Positions 8,890-18,316 are shown, counted from the first letter of the stretch. The stretch: 64,000 nt of DNA from Clostridium chrysemydis (GCF_015234215.1 NZ_JADEKP010000003.1:124001-188000); one strand, 5' to 3'. Numbers and translations are program-made. Notes: generated from the sequence alone by a model not told the origin.

Positions 8890-9537
8890 ATGGATATTAA
8901 TCAGAACTTTGAAATGCTTAAAGCTCAAATGCAAGCTAAAAGAAAAAAGGCAGAAGAGCAAAGCAAAACCAAGGAAGAAGATAAGGTTAATGACATTGTT
9001 CAAAATGAAGAACCTGCTGCAAATAAAAAACCTAAAGCTAAAAAAGCTAAAAAGCAAGTAGTAAAAGAAGAAATTATTAAAGAAGAACCTGCACGTAGTG
9101 AGGTAGAAATACCTGTAAAACCTGCAAAATCTTCAGGTGATATAGTAGAAGAAAAAGAAGAACCAAAAAAAGTAGCAGTTGAGACTTTGAAGAGTTTAGA
9201 AGAAGCTCAATATATAGACGAATCCTCTAAAAACTCTAATACTCAGCCTTTAGAGGAATACGAAGAGGAAATAGTAGAACCTGTAGCACCTATTAAAAGG
9301 GAAGTCTATAAAGAGGACGAGCCTGTATATAGAGAAGAAAAATCAAGGGAAGCATCAGTTAAAATTACTATTAAAAAGATAGAAAAACCTGAAGCTCCTA
9401 AGAGAGCAACTTATTACCTAATGAATGATACTATAAAGAAAATTGAAAAAATTTCTAAGATAACAGGAATGGGTAAATCTAAGCTAGTTCAAACTTTATT
9501 AGACCAAGCATTAGAAAATCTTGAAATAGAAAAATAA
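8890..9537 (+). CDS. Ribbon-helix-helix centromere-binding protein candidate (ParB-like partner)
   Basis: 215 aa from ATG 8890 (an upstream in-frame start at 8812 lies inside parA and has no SD). Residues 1-165 are low-complexity, rich in Lys, Glu and Pro, and probably disordered. The last 45 residues (RATYYLMNDTIKKIEKISKI, then TGMGKSKLVQTLLDQALENL) form a ribbon-helix-helix DNA-binding fold like ParG, omega or CopG. Known RHH partners of ParA bind arrays of short direct repeats and stimulate ParA. The hexamer arrays at 18.5 and 23.3 kb are possible targets, which is inference. Confidence 0.75.
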   Translation: MDINQNFEMLKAQMQAKRKKAEEQSKTKEEDKVNDIVQNEEPAANKKPKAKKAKKQVVKEEIIKEEPARSEVEIPVKPAKSSGDIVEEKEEPKKVAVETLKSLEEAQYIDESSKNSNTQPLEEYEEEIVEPVAPIKREVYKEDEPVYREEKSREASVKITIKKIEKPEAPKRATYYLMNDTIKKIEKISKITGMGKSKLVQTLLDQALENLEIEK

Positions 9538-9538
9538 A

Positions 9539-9577
9539 AAGATATTGCGCTAATTTTAGTGCAATATCTTTTTTTTT
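9539..9577. terminator. Bidirectional terminator
   Basis: AGATATTGC and GCAATATCT arms with a run of nine T end the partition operon and face the convergent RpiR gene. Confidence 0.9.
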
Positions 9578-9584
9578 ATAAGTT

Positions 9585-10316
9585 TTATTTTTCAATATAA
9601 TATGCAAAAATTAAGTCTATTACAATCATGAGATTAGTTCTAGGGGTTATATCATAGCCGTTTAAGGTAGATTTTTCAGTATAAGTTGTAATAGGGAAAG
9701 TAACTAGGTTCCAAAGTGTAGAATCTGGGTTATTAACTATGCAGGCGGTTTTTATATTTCTGTAACTTAGTTTTTGAGCTAGATTAGTTAAAGTTTTAGT
9801 TTCACCGCTATTTGATAAAAATATTATTAAGTCTCCAAAGGGAGCTTTTTCTAATAGGTCAATTATATGAGATTCATATACATACATTGTAGGTTTTGAA
9901 GCTTGCATAAGTAGCTTTGAGAAATATTCACCTATAGGCTTTGTAAGTCCGACACTTACTATAATTACTCTATTTGAAAGTTTAATTTCTCTTGATAAAT
10001 TTTGTAGACTATTTAAGTTAATACTATTTACAGAACGGGTAATAGAACTTTTAAGTTCATCTATAGAACTTAAAAAGTTTTTATCAGAGTCTAAAGTTTC
10101 TTTAATGATGAATTTTAGTTGAGAGAATCCTGAAAGTCCTAGTTTCTTGCACATCCTAATAATTGTAGTTGTAGAGACGTTATTTATTTCTGCGATTTTT
10201 ATTAAGGAAATGTCACTAGCTCTTTTTAGATCCTCATTAATAAAATAAAAAACATATTTTTCAGAATGACTTAAATTATTGATTTTGTCTTTAAAGTTAT
10301 TTATGAATTTATTCAT
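9585..10316 (-). CDS. RpiR/MurR-family transcription regulator
   Basis: 243 aa. The N-terminal HTH_6 domain (about 1-75, ASDISLIKIAEINNVSTTTI, then RMCKKLGLSGFSQLK) is followed by a SIS sugar-phosphate-binding domain (about 105-235, VIIVSVGLTKPIGEYFSKLL, LIIFLSNSGETKTLTNLAQK). It is divergent from the PTS-mannosidase operon with 121 bp between, so it probably senses the phosphorylated sugar and controls that operon. No ribosome site unusual. Confidence 0.9.
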   Translation of the reverse strand: MNKFINNFKDKINNLSHSEKYVFYFINEDLKRASDISLIKIAEINNVSTTTIIRMCKKLGLSGFSQLKFIIKETLDSDKNFLSSIDELKSSITRSVNSINLNSLQNLSREIKLSNRVIIVSVGLTKPIGEYFSKLLMQASKPTMYVYESHIIDLLEKAPFGDLIIFLSNSGETKTLTNLAQKLSYRNIKTACIVNNPDSTLWNLVTFPITTYTEKSTLNGYDITPRTNLMIVIDLIFAYYIEK

Positions 10317-10338
10317 AAGTTAAATCCTTTCAATATCA

Positions 10339-10365
10339 TGTAAAAATATTACAGTACAATTGTAC
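10339..10365. promoter_or_regulatory. Adjacent palindromes, candidate RpiR operators
   Basis: TGTAA-AAATA-TTACA (10339-10353) and the 12-bp palindrome GTACAATTGTAC (10354-10365) abut in the divergent region between the regulator and the PTS operon. This placement fits operator sites for the RpiR protein; binding is inference. Confidence 0.5.
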
Positions 10366-10437
10366 ATCTACTGTATAACTATATCTATATTTTATATGAT
10401 ATAAAATAATTGTAAAGGTTTTAAGGAGGGATATTAA

Positions 10438-12390
10438 ATGAATTTAAAAGATATGACAAACGAAAAACTTATCCTTTTAGATTTTGAATGTAATAGTAAA
10501 GAGGAAGTTATTAAAGAATTAATTAATAAGCTTTATGAAAACGGGAATTTAAATTCTAAAGAAGAATTCTACGAAGCTGTAATGGAGAGAGAAGCACATT
10601 CTCCAACAGGTTTAGAAAGAGGAATAGCAATTCCTCACGGAAAGACAGATGCTGTTAAAAAGGGAGCTTTTGCAGTAGCTAGACTTAAAAATAAATTAAG
10701 TGATTGGGAGAGTGTAACTGAAAACAATAAAGTAGATACAGTTTTCCTTTTAGCAATTCCTAAAGAAGAAGCTGGCTCAACTCACCTAAAATTATTAGCA
10801 GAATTATCAACTAGACTTATGGATGATGATTTCACTTTAAACTTACAAAAAGCTAAATCTAAAAAAGAATTCTTAGCTTGTTTAGATAAAGGTGAAAAAA
10901 AGAAAGAAGATATAAATTACAATAAAACAGTTTTAGGTATAACAGCTTGTGCAGCTGGAATTGCACACACTTATATGGCAGCTGAAGCTTTAGAAAAAGC
11001 TGGAGATAATATGGGTGTAAAAGTACTAGTTGAAAAGCAAGGCGCAAACGGAATAGAAGATAGACACACAGAAGAACAAATAAAAGGCGCTTCAGGTATT
11101 ATTTTTGCCTGCGATATTGCACCTAAAGGTGAAGAGAGATATAACGGATTAAACTTTGTAAAGGTAAAGGTAGCAGAACCTTTAAAAGATTCTAAAAAGC
11201 TTATAAATAAAGTTTTAAATAATCCAGATGGTAAAGTATCAAAAGGAGAAACGGACTTTAAAGAAAGCAAAAAAGAAAAGGGCAAAGGGATACTTCCTAA
11301 TATGATGGAAGCTGTTATGACTGGAATATCATATATGATTCCTGTAATAGTTGCAGCTGGTCTTATGATGGGAATAGCTAAGCTTTCAGCTATGGGGCTT
11401 GGTGTTATAAATGATTTAGGTAAACTTGGAGACAGTAGTAATCCTTTATACGTATTATTGTTTAACTTAGATAGATTTGGTGGTTTAATATTTAAATTTA
11501 TTTACCCAATATTCTCAGCTTATGTTGCATTTTCTATAGCAGATAGACCAGGTTTAGTTCCAGGGTTTATAGGAGGTGCTTTTGCAGGAGGTCTTCATTA
11601 TACTTTCTGGGGAGTTGAAGGAGGAATACCTTCAGGGTTTATAGGTGCTTTAATCCTAGGACTAGTTGCAGGATATGTTACTGATTTCTTAAATAAACAC
11701 ATTAAACTAAACAAACATCTAAATGCAATCAAACCAATGCTTTTATTACCAGGTATAAGTGTACTTGTAGTTTTCTTGTTAAATTATTACTTAGTAGATC
11801 CAGTGTTTGGAGGATTAAACGCTTGGCTTTCTAACGCAATAGCTTCTTTTTCAGGGGCAGGAACATTTGTTTTAGTATCAATAATCGCAGCATGTACTGC
11901 ATTTGATTTAGGAGGTCCTGTAAATAAAGCAGCTGGTGCTATAGCTATAGGGCTTGCAGCAGATGGTATATTCCCACTAACAGGTAGGGTTTTAGCTATA
12001 GTAATTCCGCCAATAGGGCTTGGACTTGCAACAGTGTTAGATAAATACATCGTTAAAAGAAGAGTGTTTGATGACAATTTAAGAGTAGTTGGAGGAACTT
12101 CAATTTTACTTGGATTTATCGCAGTAAGTGAAGGTGCAATTCCATTTATGCTAAAAAACCCTCTAATAACTATCCCTATAAATGTTATAGGTTCAATCTT
12201 AGGTGCTTGCACAGCTGTTGGCCTTGGTGCAGTTCAGTGGAATCCACTTCCTGCAATATGGGGCTGGCCTTTAGTTGAAAATTTATGGGCTTATATAGTT
12301 GGATTATTAGTAGGTGTAGTATTTATAGCACTAGCAAATATTTTTGTTAGATACTACATCATAAAAAAGGATGAGAAAAAAGCTAGATAA
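10438..12390 (+). CDS. mngA: PTS fructose-family IIABC, probably mannosylglycerate-type
   Basis: 650 aa in the order IIA (1-150, phospho-His H67 in AIPHGKTD), IIB (164-260, phospho-Cys C171 in ITACAAGIAHTYMAAEAL) and IIC (about 285-645, eight or more membrane segments). This is the FruA/MngA arrangement. It imports and phosphorylates a sugar or glycoside. Context decides specificity: the next gene is a GH38 alpha-mannosidase, as in the E. coli mng locus, where MngA takes up 2-O-alpha-mannosyl-glycerate. AAGGAGG lies before the ATG. Fructose or another mannoside cannot be excluded. Confidence 0.85.
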   Translation: MNLKDMTNEKLILLDFECNSKEEVIKELINKLYENGNLNSKEEFYEAVMEREAHSPTGLERGIAIPHGKTDAVKKGAFAVARLKNKLSDWESVTENNKVDTVFLLAIPKEEAGSTHLKLLAELSTRLMDDDFTLNLQKAKSKKEFLACLDKGEKKKEDINYNKTVLGITACAAGIAHTYMAAEALEKAGDNMGVKVLVEKQGANGIEDRHTEEQIKGASGIIFACDIAPKGEERYNGLNFVKVKVAEPLKDSKKLINKVLNNPDGKVSKGETDFKESKKEKGKGILPNMMEAVMTGISYMIPVIVAAGLMMGIAKLSAMGLGVINDLGKLGDSSNPLYVLLFNLDRFGGLIFKFIYPIFSAYVAFSIADRPGLVPGFIGGAFAGGLHYTFWGVEGGIPSGFIGALILGLVAGYVTDFLNKHIKLNKHLNAIKPMLLLPGISVLVVFLLNYYLVDPVFGGLNAWLSNAIASFSGAGTFVLVSIIAACTAFDLGGPVNKAAGAIAIGLAADGIFPLTGRVLAIVIPPIGLGLATVLDKYIVKRRVFDDNLRVVGGTSILLGFIAVSEGAIPFMLKNPLITIPINVIGSILGACTAVGLGAVQWNPLPAIWGWPLVENLWAYIVGLLVGVVFIALANIFVRYYIIKKDEKKAR

Positions 12391-12405
12391 TAACGGAGGA
12401 AAGAT

Positions 12406-15030
12406 ATGAAAAAAGAAGTATATGTAGTACCACACTCTCACTGGGATAGAGAGTGGTACTTTACGATAGAAGATTCAAACGTACTACTAAGTCAAAATAT
12501 GCCATATCTTATGGATACATTAGAAGAGGATAAGAGCTTTAACTCATATACATTTGATGCACAAGCTTCAGTTATTGAAGAGTTTTTAAAAATATATCCA
12601 AATGAAAAAGAAAGATTAAAAAAATTAATAAAAGATAGAAGATTATTTATAGGACCTTGGTACACTCAAACAGATACACTTCTTGTAAATAAAGAATCTA
12701 TAATAAGAAATTTATTATACGGGACAAGAATATCTAAAGAACTTGGTCACTCACTTGAAATAGGATACTTACCTGATATATTTGGTCAAAACGCATATTT
12801 ACCTTCAATATTTAATGGGTTTTCTATAAAAGACAGTATTCTTCAAAGAGGAATATATACAGATGATTTAAAAGAGAACCTTAATTTTAACTGGGTGTCA
12901 CCAGACGGAAAAAGCGTAAGATGTAACAACATATACTTAGGGTATGGTCCTGGTAAATTTATAGATTCAACGGATGAATATATAGATGAAAAGCTTGTTC
13001 CTATGTTAGAAAAACTAGAAAAGCTAAATAAAGATACAGATAAGTTATTACTTCCATCAGGAGGAGACCAAGTATTAATTAGAAAAGAACTTCCAAAAGT
13101 AATAGAAGAGCTAAATCTAAAATCTTCAAATTATAAGTTTATCTTATCTGACTACGAAACATTTATGAAAAAAACTTGGGAAAATACTACTTTTAAAAAC
13201 ACTATAGAAGGTGAACTTATAGCTTGTCAAAAAAGCAGGATCCATAACACTATAAAATCTCAAAGATACGATATAAAAAGGCTCAATACTATAGTAGAAA
13301 ATAAACTTATAAACATACTTGAACCTTTAAATGTTTTAGGGCAAACTGTAGGACTTAGGTATGAAAGGTATTGGATAGATTACGTATTTAAAGAGTTATT
13401 TGATGTTCATGCACACGACAGTATAGGTGGGTGTAACTCTGATGAAACAAATAAAAATATTATTAATAGGCTTGAAAAGTGCAACAACATAGTAGATAAC
13501 CTTATTAATATTATAAAGAAACAAATAACTAAAGGGGTCTCTAGAAAAATTCAAAAAGATAATATTTTAACTGTATTTAATACAGGGATAAAAGATATAG
13601 TAGAGCCTATAAAAGTTATATTATTTTCAAAGAAAGAATCAGTTATCTTAAAAACTATAGATGGAAAAACTATAGATACAGATATAACTAAGTGTGAGTA
13701 TATAAGTGGAGGTAAGAGCGTTGTAGTTACAGCTTCAGGGGAAGTAGAAGTAGAACTTGAAGGATACTATAGACTAGAAGCTTTAATCTATAAAGAAGAG
13801 GTTAAAGCACTTTCTTATAAGACATTTATAATAGAAGAAAATGAAAAAGAAAATATCTCAAAAAATAATGAAAACTTTATAGAAAACGAGTTATATAAAA
13901 TAGAAGTCTTAGAGTCTAAGATTGATTTAACTAACAAGAAAACAGGGTTAAAGATTAGAGATTTTATAACTTTTGAAGACTCTGTAGATGCAGGAGACTC
14001 TTATGATTATTCTCCAGATAAAGACTCTAAAGAGATAATCATAAAGGATCTTAAAATCACAAATTATAAAAAAACTAAGTACTCAGAAGTTTTAACTGTA
14101 ACGCATAAAGCAATGCTTCCAAAAGACTTAAAAAATAGAAAACTAGGTTTAAATAATTATGAGTTTGAAATAGTTACTGAACTTGAACTTCGATCTTTAG
14201 AGGAATTTATAAGAGTTAATCATAAGATTAATAACAATATAAAAGACCACAGAATAAGAGTTATAGTTAAATCTAACATAAATAGCAATTACTCTATAGC
14301 AGACCAAGCTTTTTCAACTATAAAAAGAGAAAACACAAACTCCTATATCAAAACTTGGAGAGAAGAGGGATTTGTAGAAGCGCCACTAAGTATATATGGC
14401 TTAGAAAACTTCGTAGCTTTAAGAGATGAAAAAAGTACCTTGTCTTTAATAACAGAAGGAATAAAAGAATATCAAACTTTAGATAATAGCTCTATCGCAC
14501 TTACTTTATTTAGAAGCGTTGGGGTTCTAGGAAGAGATGACCTTTTAATAAGGCCTGGCAGAGCTTCTGGTATAAATAACAAGGTTGTATATACTAAAGA
14601 CGCTGAGATGATAAGAGAATTAGAATTTAATTATGCTATATATTTTGGAGACGAAACTTCAGATTCTAAACTATTTAAAGAAACAGAAAAGTTTATAAAT
14701 AGGTACGTTTCTTATCAAAATCAATCTTTAAACACTTTTGAAGAGAGGTTAGAGAGATTTGTAATTCCAGATACATTAAATTTAAAAGAAGAAAGTGATT
14801 CTTTATTTTATATAGACAATAATGAAGTGTTTTTAAGCGCCTTAAAAGAAAGTTATGATTCTAAAGGAACTATTATAAGGCTATTTAACCCAGGGGCTAG
14901 TAGTAAAAAGGTTAATATAAAAGGAAAGTTTAAAAATATATTTTTAACTGATCTATATGAAGAAAAAGAAGAGGAAATCAAAGAAATAGTTATAGAAAAG
15001 TATAGCTATATAACTTTAAAAATAAAGTAG
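12406..15030 (+). CDS. mngB: GH38 alpha-mannosidase (MngB-like)
   Basis: 874 aa. The N-terminal catalytic domain has HSHWDREWYF (zinc ligands H10-type and D14), YLPDIFGQ with the probable nucleophile D124, LLPSGGDQ and DVHAHDSIGGC (remaining zinc His). The C-terminal beta domains are GH38-typical. In MngB this enzyme splits phosphorylated mannosylglycerate into mannose-6-phosphate and glycerate in the cytosol. No signal peptide is present, which fits. It begins 16 bp after the PTS stop with GGAGG in between, so same operon. Confidence 0.9.
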   Translation: MKKEVYVVPHSHWDREWYFTIEDSNVLLSQNMPYLMDTLEEDKSFNSYTFDAQASVIEEFLKIYPNEKERLKKLIKDRRLFIGPWYTQTDTLLVNKESIIRNLLYGTRISKELGHSLEIGYLPDIFGQNAYLPSIFNGFSIKDSILQRGIYTDDLKENLNFNWVSPDGKSVRCNNIYLGYGPGKFIDSTDEYIDEKLVPMLEKLEKLNKDTDKLLLPSGGDQVLIRKELPKVIEELNLKSSNYKFILSDYETFMKKTWENTTFKNTIEGELIACQKSRIHNTIKSQRYDIKRLNTIVENKLINILEPLNVLGQTVGLRYERYWIDYVFKELFDVHAHDSIGGCNSDETNKNIINRLEKCNNIVDNLINIIKKQITKGVSRKIQKDNILTVFNTGIKDIVEPIKVILFSKKESVILKTIDGKTIDTDITKCEYISGGKSVVVTASGEVEVELEGYYRLEALIYKEEVKALSYKTFIIEENEKENISKNNENFIENELYKIEVLESKIDLTNKKTGLKIRDFITFEDSVDAGDSYDYSPDKDSKEIIIKDLKITNYKKTKYSEVLTVTHKAMLPKDLKNRKLGLNNYEFEIVTELELRSLEEFIRVNHKINNNIKDHRIRVIVKSNINSNYSIADQAFSTIKRENTNSYIKTWREEGFVEAPLSIYGLENFVALRDEKSTLSLITEGIKEYQTLDNSSIALTLFRSVGVLGRDDLLIRPGRASGINNKVVYTKDAEMIRELEFNYAIYFGDETSDSKLFKETEKFINRYVSYQNQSLNTFEERLERFVIPDTLNLKEESDSLFYIDNNEVFLSALKESYDSKGTIIRLFNPGASSKKVNIKGKFKNIFLTDLYEEKEEEIKEIVIEKYSYITLKIK

Positions 15031-15059
15031 TATCTCTAGTTTTAGGAGGAAAAATCAAA

Positions 15060-16751
15060 ATGGATATAAATAATCTTTCAAAAAAAATCCAAAAAAGATT
15101 AAAGTTAATTTATAAAGAAAACTACAAAAATGAGTACTTAAATGAATTAATATCACTTATAAAATCACAAGACAAAAAGGAATTCAAAGCTCAAAAAGAA
15201 ATTTCAGAAGAGAATGTTTACCTTATAACTTATGGAGATTCTATATACGAAAAAGGCGAAAAAACACTTAAAACCTTAAAGAAATTTCTAAATAGAAATG
15301 TTAAAGATACAATAACAGACGTTCACCTTTTACCTATGTTTGAATACACTTCTGATGATGGATTTTCAGTAGTAGATTATATGAAAGTAGATGAAAAGCT
15401 CGGAGATTTCAGCGACTTAAAGGAGTTAAGTAAAGACTACAGACTTATGTATGACTTTGTAGCAAACCATATGTCTAAAGAGAGTGAATGGTTTAAAAGT
15501 TTCTTAAATGACGAGGAAGGTTACAAGGACTTTTTTATAGAAGAAGATGCGTCTTTCGATACTTCAAATGTAGTAAGGCCTAGAACATCACCACTTTTTC
15601 ATAAATACAAAGGTAAGATTAAAACTAAATCAGTTTGGACTACTTTTTCAGAAGACCAAGTAGACTTAAACTTTAAATCCTTTAAAGTATTATATGAAAT
15701 GACAAATGTCCTTATAGAATACGCTAAAAATGGTGCTTCAAGCATAAGATTAGATGCTATAGGTTTCCTTATTAAAGAAAGCAAAACTAGCTGCATGCAC
15801 CTAAAAGAAACTCACGAAATAATAAAACTTTGGAGAGATATTTTAGAATATCTAAAGAAAAATACTCAAATAATAACAGAAACTAATGTCCCGCATAAAG
15901 AAAATATAAGTTATTTTGGAGAAAATGAGGATGAAGCAAATATGGTTTATCAGTTCGCGCTTCCCCCTTTAGTTTTATACACGATGACTGTAAATGACTC
16001 AACTAAGCTATCTTCTTGGGCTTCAAATATAGATAAAGTTTCTGATAAAAGCACCTACTTTAACTTTTTATCAAGTCATGATGGAATAGGTTTAAGACCT
16101 ACAGAGGGAATTCTTTCTAACGAAGAAAGAGAAGTCTTAATTAAAAAGACTTTAGATAATGGAGGAAAAGTATCTTATAAAAATAACACAGACGGAAGCA
16201 AGTCGGTTTACGAGCTAAATATTAATTATAACGATGCTCTTTTGAATAAAAATACAGATATTTCAGAAGATATGCAAGTTAAAAAAATAGTAGGAGCTCA
16301 TTCAATTTTACTATCATTTGTAGGAGTTCCAAGCTTTTATTACCACTCTCTATTAGGTTCTCGAAACTACTACAAAGGTGTAGAAGAAACAGGGATCAAC
16401 AGAAGAATAAATAGAGAGAAACTAGAGCTTTCTTTTATAGAAAATGAACTTAGAGAAGATAAAAGAAGAAAGAAAATATTCCACGAATTACTTAAATTCA
16501 TAAGCATAAGAAAGAAAGAATCTGCATTTTCACCTTTTGCAAAAAGCAAAGTAATAAATATATCTAAGGATGTTTTCGCGCTAGAAAGATTTAACGAAAA
16601 GACAAATGAAAAGATTTTATATATACTAAATATAACGCCAAACAAACAAACGATAGAAAATTTAAAGGGTAAAAATATTTTAAATAACGAAGATATAAAC
16701 GGTGAAATATCATTAGATTCATACGAATTTATTTGGATAAAAATACAATAA
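15060..16751 (+). CDS. GH13_18 glycoside phosphorylase-like protein (sucrose/glucosylglycerate phosphorylase family)
   Basis: 563 aa, a GH13 barrel of the sucrose-phosphorylase subfamily. It shows DVHLLPMFEYTSDDGFSVVD, then IRLDAIGF with nucleophile D232, ITETNVPHKENISYFG with acid/base E274, and FLSSHDGIGLRP for the third carboxylate. Family members phosphorolyse sucrose, sucrose-6-phosphate, glucosylglycerol or glucosylglycerate to glucose-1-phosphate. AGGAGG precedes the start, 29 bp after the mannosidase, same operon. Pairing with an mng-type PTS and mannosidase suggests a glucosyl-glycerate or glucosyl-glycerate-phosphate substrate (inference). Confidence 0.85.
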   Translation: MDINNLSKKIQKRLKLIYKENYKNEYLNELISLIKSQDKKEFKAQKEISEENVYLITYGDSIYEKGEKTLKTLKKFLNRNVKDTITDVHLLPMFEYTSDDGFSVVDYMKVDEKLGDFSDLKELSKDYRLMYDFVANHMSKESEWFKSFLNDEEGYKDFFIEEDASFDTSNVVRPRTSPLFHKYKGKIKTKSVWTTFSEDQVDLNFKSFKVLYEMTNVLIEYAKNGASSIRLDAIGFLIKESKTSCMHLKETHEIIKLWRDILEYLKKNTQIITETNVPHKENISYFGENEDEANMVYQFALPPLVLYTMTVNDSTKLSSWASNIDKVSDKSTYFNFLSSHDGIGLRPTEGILSNEEREVLIKKTLDNGGKVSYKNNTDGSKSVYELNINYNDALLNKNTDISEDMQVKKIVGAHSILLSFVGVPSFYYHSLLGSRNYYKGVEETGINRRINREKLELSFIENELREDKRRKKIFHELLKFISIRKKESAFSPFAKSKVINISKDVFALERFNEKTNEKILYILNITPNKQTIENLKGKNILNNEDINGEISLDSYEFIWIKIQ

Positions 16752-16794
16752 AGAATTATAAATATTCAAACTCTTAAATTATATAAATGGTTAA

Positions 16795-16830
16795 AACAAC
16801 TTAGCTAAAATTAGCTAAGTTGTTTTTTTA
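16795..16830 (+). terminator. Intrinsic terminator of the PTS-mannosidase operon
   Basis: AACAACTTAGCT and AGCTAAGTTGTT form a perfect 12-bp stem followed by seven T, 45 bp after the last stop. Confidence 0.92.
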
Positions 16831-17195
16831 TACACTTCTATTTATACGAAAAAATGAATTTGAAAATATATTAAATGTAGATAATTTAGATTAATAAGAA
16901 AAACAAATTCAAAATTAGATAAAAATAGAAAAGTTAAAATATCGGCGAAATAACCTATTATAATAAAATGACAAGCAAAATAAATGTAACACAATATTTA
17001 TTGTGTTACATTTATAAAAAAAACCTACAAAGCCCTATTTTAAAGGGATAGGATATAATTTTACTCTTTACAAAAAAACAAAAATGTTACATAATAGTAG
17101 TATAGGTTACATTAAAAGTATCATAAATTTAAAAGTGAATTTTAAGATTTAAAATATAAATCTCCATTTATAAAAAACAAAAAAGAGGTAGACTT
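16831..17195. repeat. Lox-like 15-bp inverted repeat and half-sites before the recombinase
   Basis: A perfect inverted repeat has arms ATAAATGTAACACAA (16980-16994) and its complement (17001-17015), with spacer TATTTA. It has no T run, so it is not a terminator. The heptamer GTTACAT of the right arm recurs at 17086-17092 and 17106-17112 in the same orientation. Arms of 13-15 bp with a 6-bp spacer are the layout of tyrosine-recombinase core sites. The recombinase gene starts 180 bp downstream. Confidence 0.65.
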
Positions 17196-17738
17196 ATGAA
17201 ATTTGTACAACCCATTAGAGATAGAGATCAAATAGAAGAAATGAAAAGTGAATTATTAAAGACAGGTTTTAGAAATTACTTGTTATTTACAATGGGCATA
17301 AATACTGGACTTAGAGTTTCAGATATATTGAACTTAAAAGTATCAGATGTCAGAAATAAAAGTCATATTACAATTAGAGAAAAGAAGACAAGTAAGCATA
17401 AGCGTTTTTACGTAAATTCAAATTTGAAAAACGATTTAGATAAGTATATATATAAAATGAATGATTTTGAATTCTTATTTTCCTCACAAAAAGGAGGGGG
17501 CCCTATAACTAGGATTCAAGCCTATCGTATCTTAAGAAAAGCTGCTTCAGTAGTTGGAATAGATGAAGTTGGCACACATACTATGAGAAAGACCTTCGGT
17601 TATTTTCACTACAACCAATTTAAAGATATTGCAATTTTGCAAGATATATTTAATCACTCAGCACCAAGTATAACTTTAAGATATATTGGTATAACTGATG
17701 ATATGAAAGATAAAACTATAGAAAACTTCTATCTATAA
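17196..17738 (+). CDS. Short tyrosine recombinase (catalytic domain only)
   Basis: 180 aa. The full catalytic set is visible: Arg in NTGLRVSDIL, Lys in the KKTSKHKR hairpin, HxxR in THTMRKTFG, His in FNHSAPSITLRY and the Tyr nucleophile in LRYIG. The N-terminal SAM-like core-binding domain of XerC-type integrases is missing, so it is the short (about 180-aa) type often found on Gram-positive plasmids. AAAGAGG precedes the ATG. Located near rep and par genes, it probably resolves plasmid multimers rather than acting as an element integrase (inference). Confidence 0.88.
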   Translation: MKFVQPIRDRDQIEEMKSELLKTGFRNYLLFTMGINTGLRVSDILNLKVSDVRNKSHITIREKKTSKHKRFYVNSNLKNDLDKYIYKMNDFEFLFSSQKGGGPITRIQAYRILRKAASVVGIDEVGTHTMRKTFGYFHYNQFKDIAILQDIFNHSAPSITLRYIGITDDMKDKTIENFYL

Positions 17739-18190
17739 AAAAGTTTCAATTACTGAAGCTTTTAAAACTTATAAGCAATAGTGAAATTAGTTTAATAACA
17801 AAATATATATCTTAAATTAATAGATAGTATTTTAGAAAATAATTAAAGCACATACCACTTAAAGAAAATTCATATAAGTGATATGTGTTTTTTTATTTAT
17901 ATAATCAAATTCTAAGTTATTAGATTATATAAATAAATTACTTAGGTAGAAAAAATTAGCGTAGTATTTTAAAGAAGATAAATTAAAGTTAGCTGCAAAA
18001 CTTAAATCTAGATATTATAATTAAATAATTCTATATTTAAATAGATAAATTTAATATTATTTTTGTAGATATTAGATCCATAATAATTATAACTTTAGAA
18101 TCAAGAAAACTATAAAATGTATGATTTTATAAACAGATATAAAAAATATCGATAACTTAAACTTTTTTATATAACTTTAAGTTATTTTAG
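17739..18190. other. Gene-free AT-rich stretch with a terminator
   Basis: A near-perfect stem (17847-17861 with 17875-17888) followed by eight T ends the recombinase transcript. The rest holds no ORF or clear motif that I can see. Confidence 0.7.
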
Positions 18191-18196
18191 ATTAAA

Positions 18197-18238
18197 ATGA
18201 CAAAAGTCTAAGCAAAAAAATGCTTAGACCTTTGTCAT
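18197..18238 (-). terminator. Hairpin behind the small RNA gene, possible second terminator
   Basis: ATGACAAAAGTCTAAGCA (18195-18212) and TGCTTAGACCTTTGTCAT (18221-18238) pair with one mismatch. On the minus strand TTTTAAT follows. It would catch read-through from the small RNA gene. Confidence 0.5.
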
Positions 18239-18316
18239 AAAAATAGAAAAAGAAGTAAGTTTCTCAGGCTCCATCTTTTTCTACAAAACTTAGTATTTCA
18301 ACTACCGATATTTTAT
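18238..18316 (-). ncRNA. Antisense-type small RNA, candidate copy-number regulator of rep
   Basis: On the minus strand TTGACT (18351-18346), a 17-bp spacer and TATAAT (18328-18323) form a near-consensus promoter. About 75-80 nt later a 10-bp stem (TAGAAAAAGA/TCTTTTTCTA) with a 20-nt loop is followed by TTTTT, an intrinsic terminator. No ORF lies within. The loop (GAGCCTGAGAA) and the segment TTGAAATACTAAGTTTT are complementary to 18781-18791 and 18810-18826 in the rep leader: 11 of 11, and 17 of 17 if one G-U pair is allowed. The RNA could therefore bind rep mRNA in trans. Its role in copy control is inference from this pairing and position. Confidence 0.7.

Noticed and set aside
16980-17015. 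Inverted repeat before the recombinase as a terminator
   Set aside because: No T run follows on either strand in the right place, and the operon terminator is already at 16795-16830.
18244-18301. Known riboswitch (preQ1-I-like hairpin with A-rich tail) at the duplicated element
   Set aside because: Loop and tail do not match the preQ1 consensus; the pairing between the two copies and the opposing promoters fit antisense control better.
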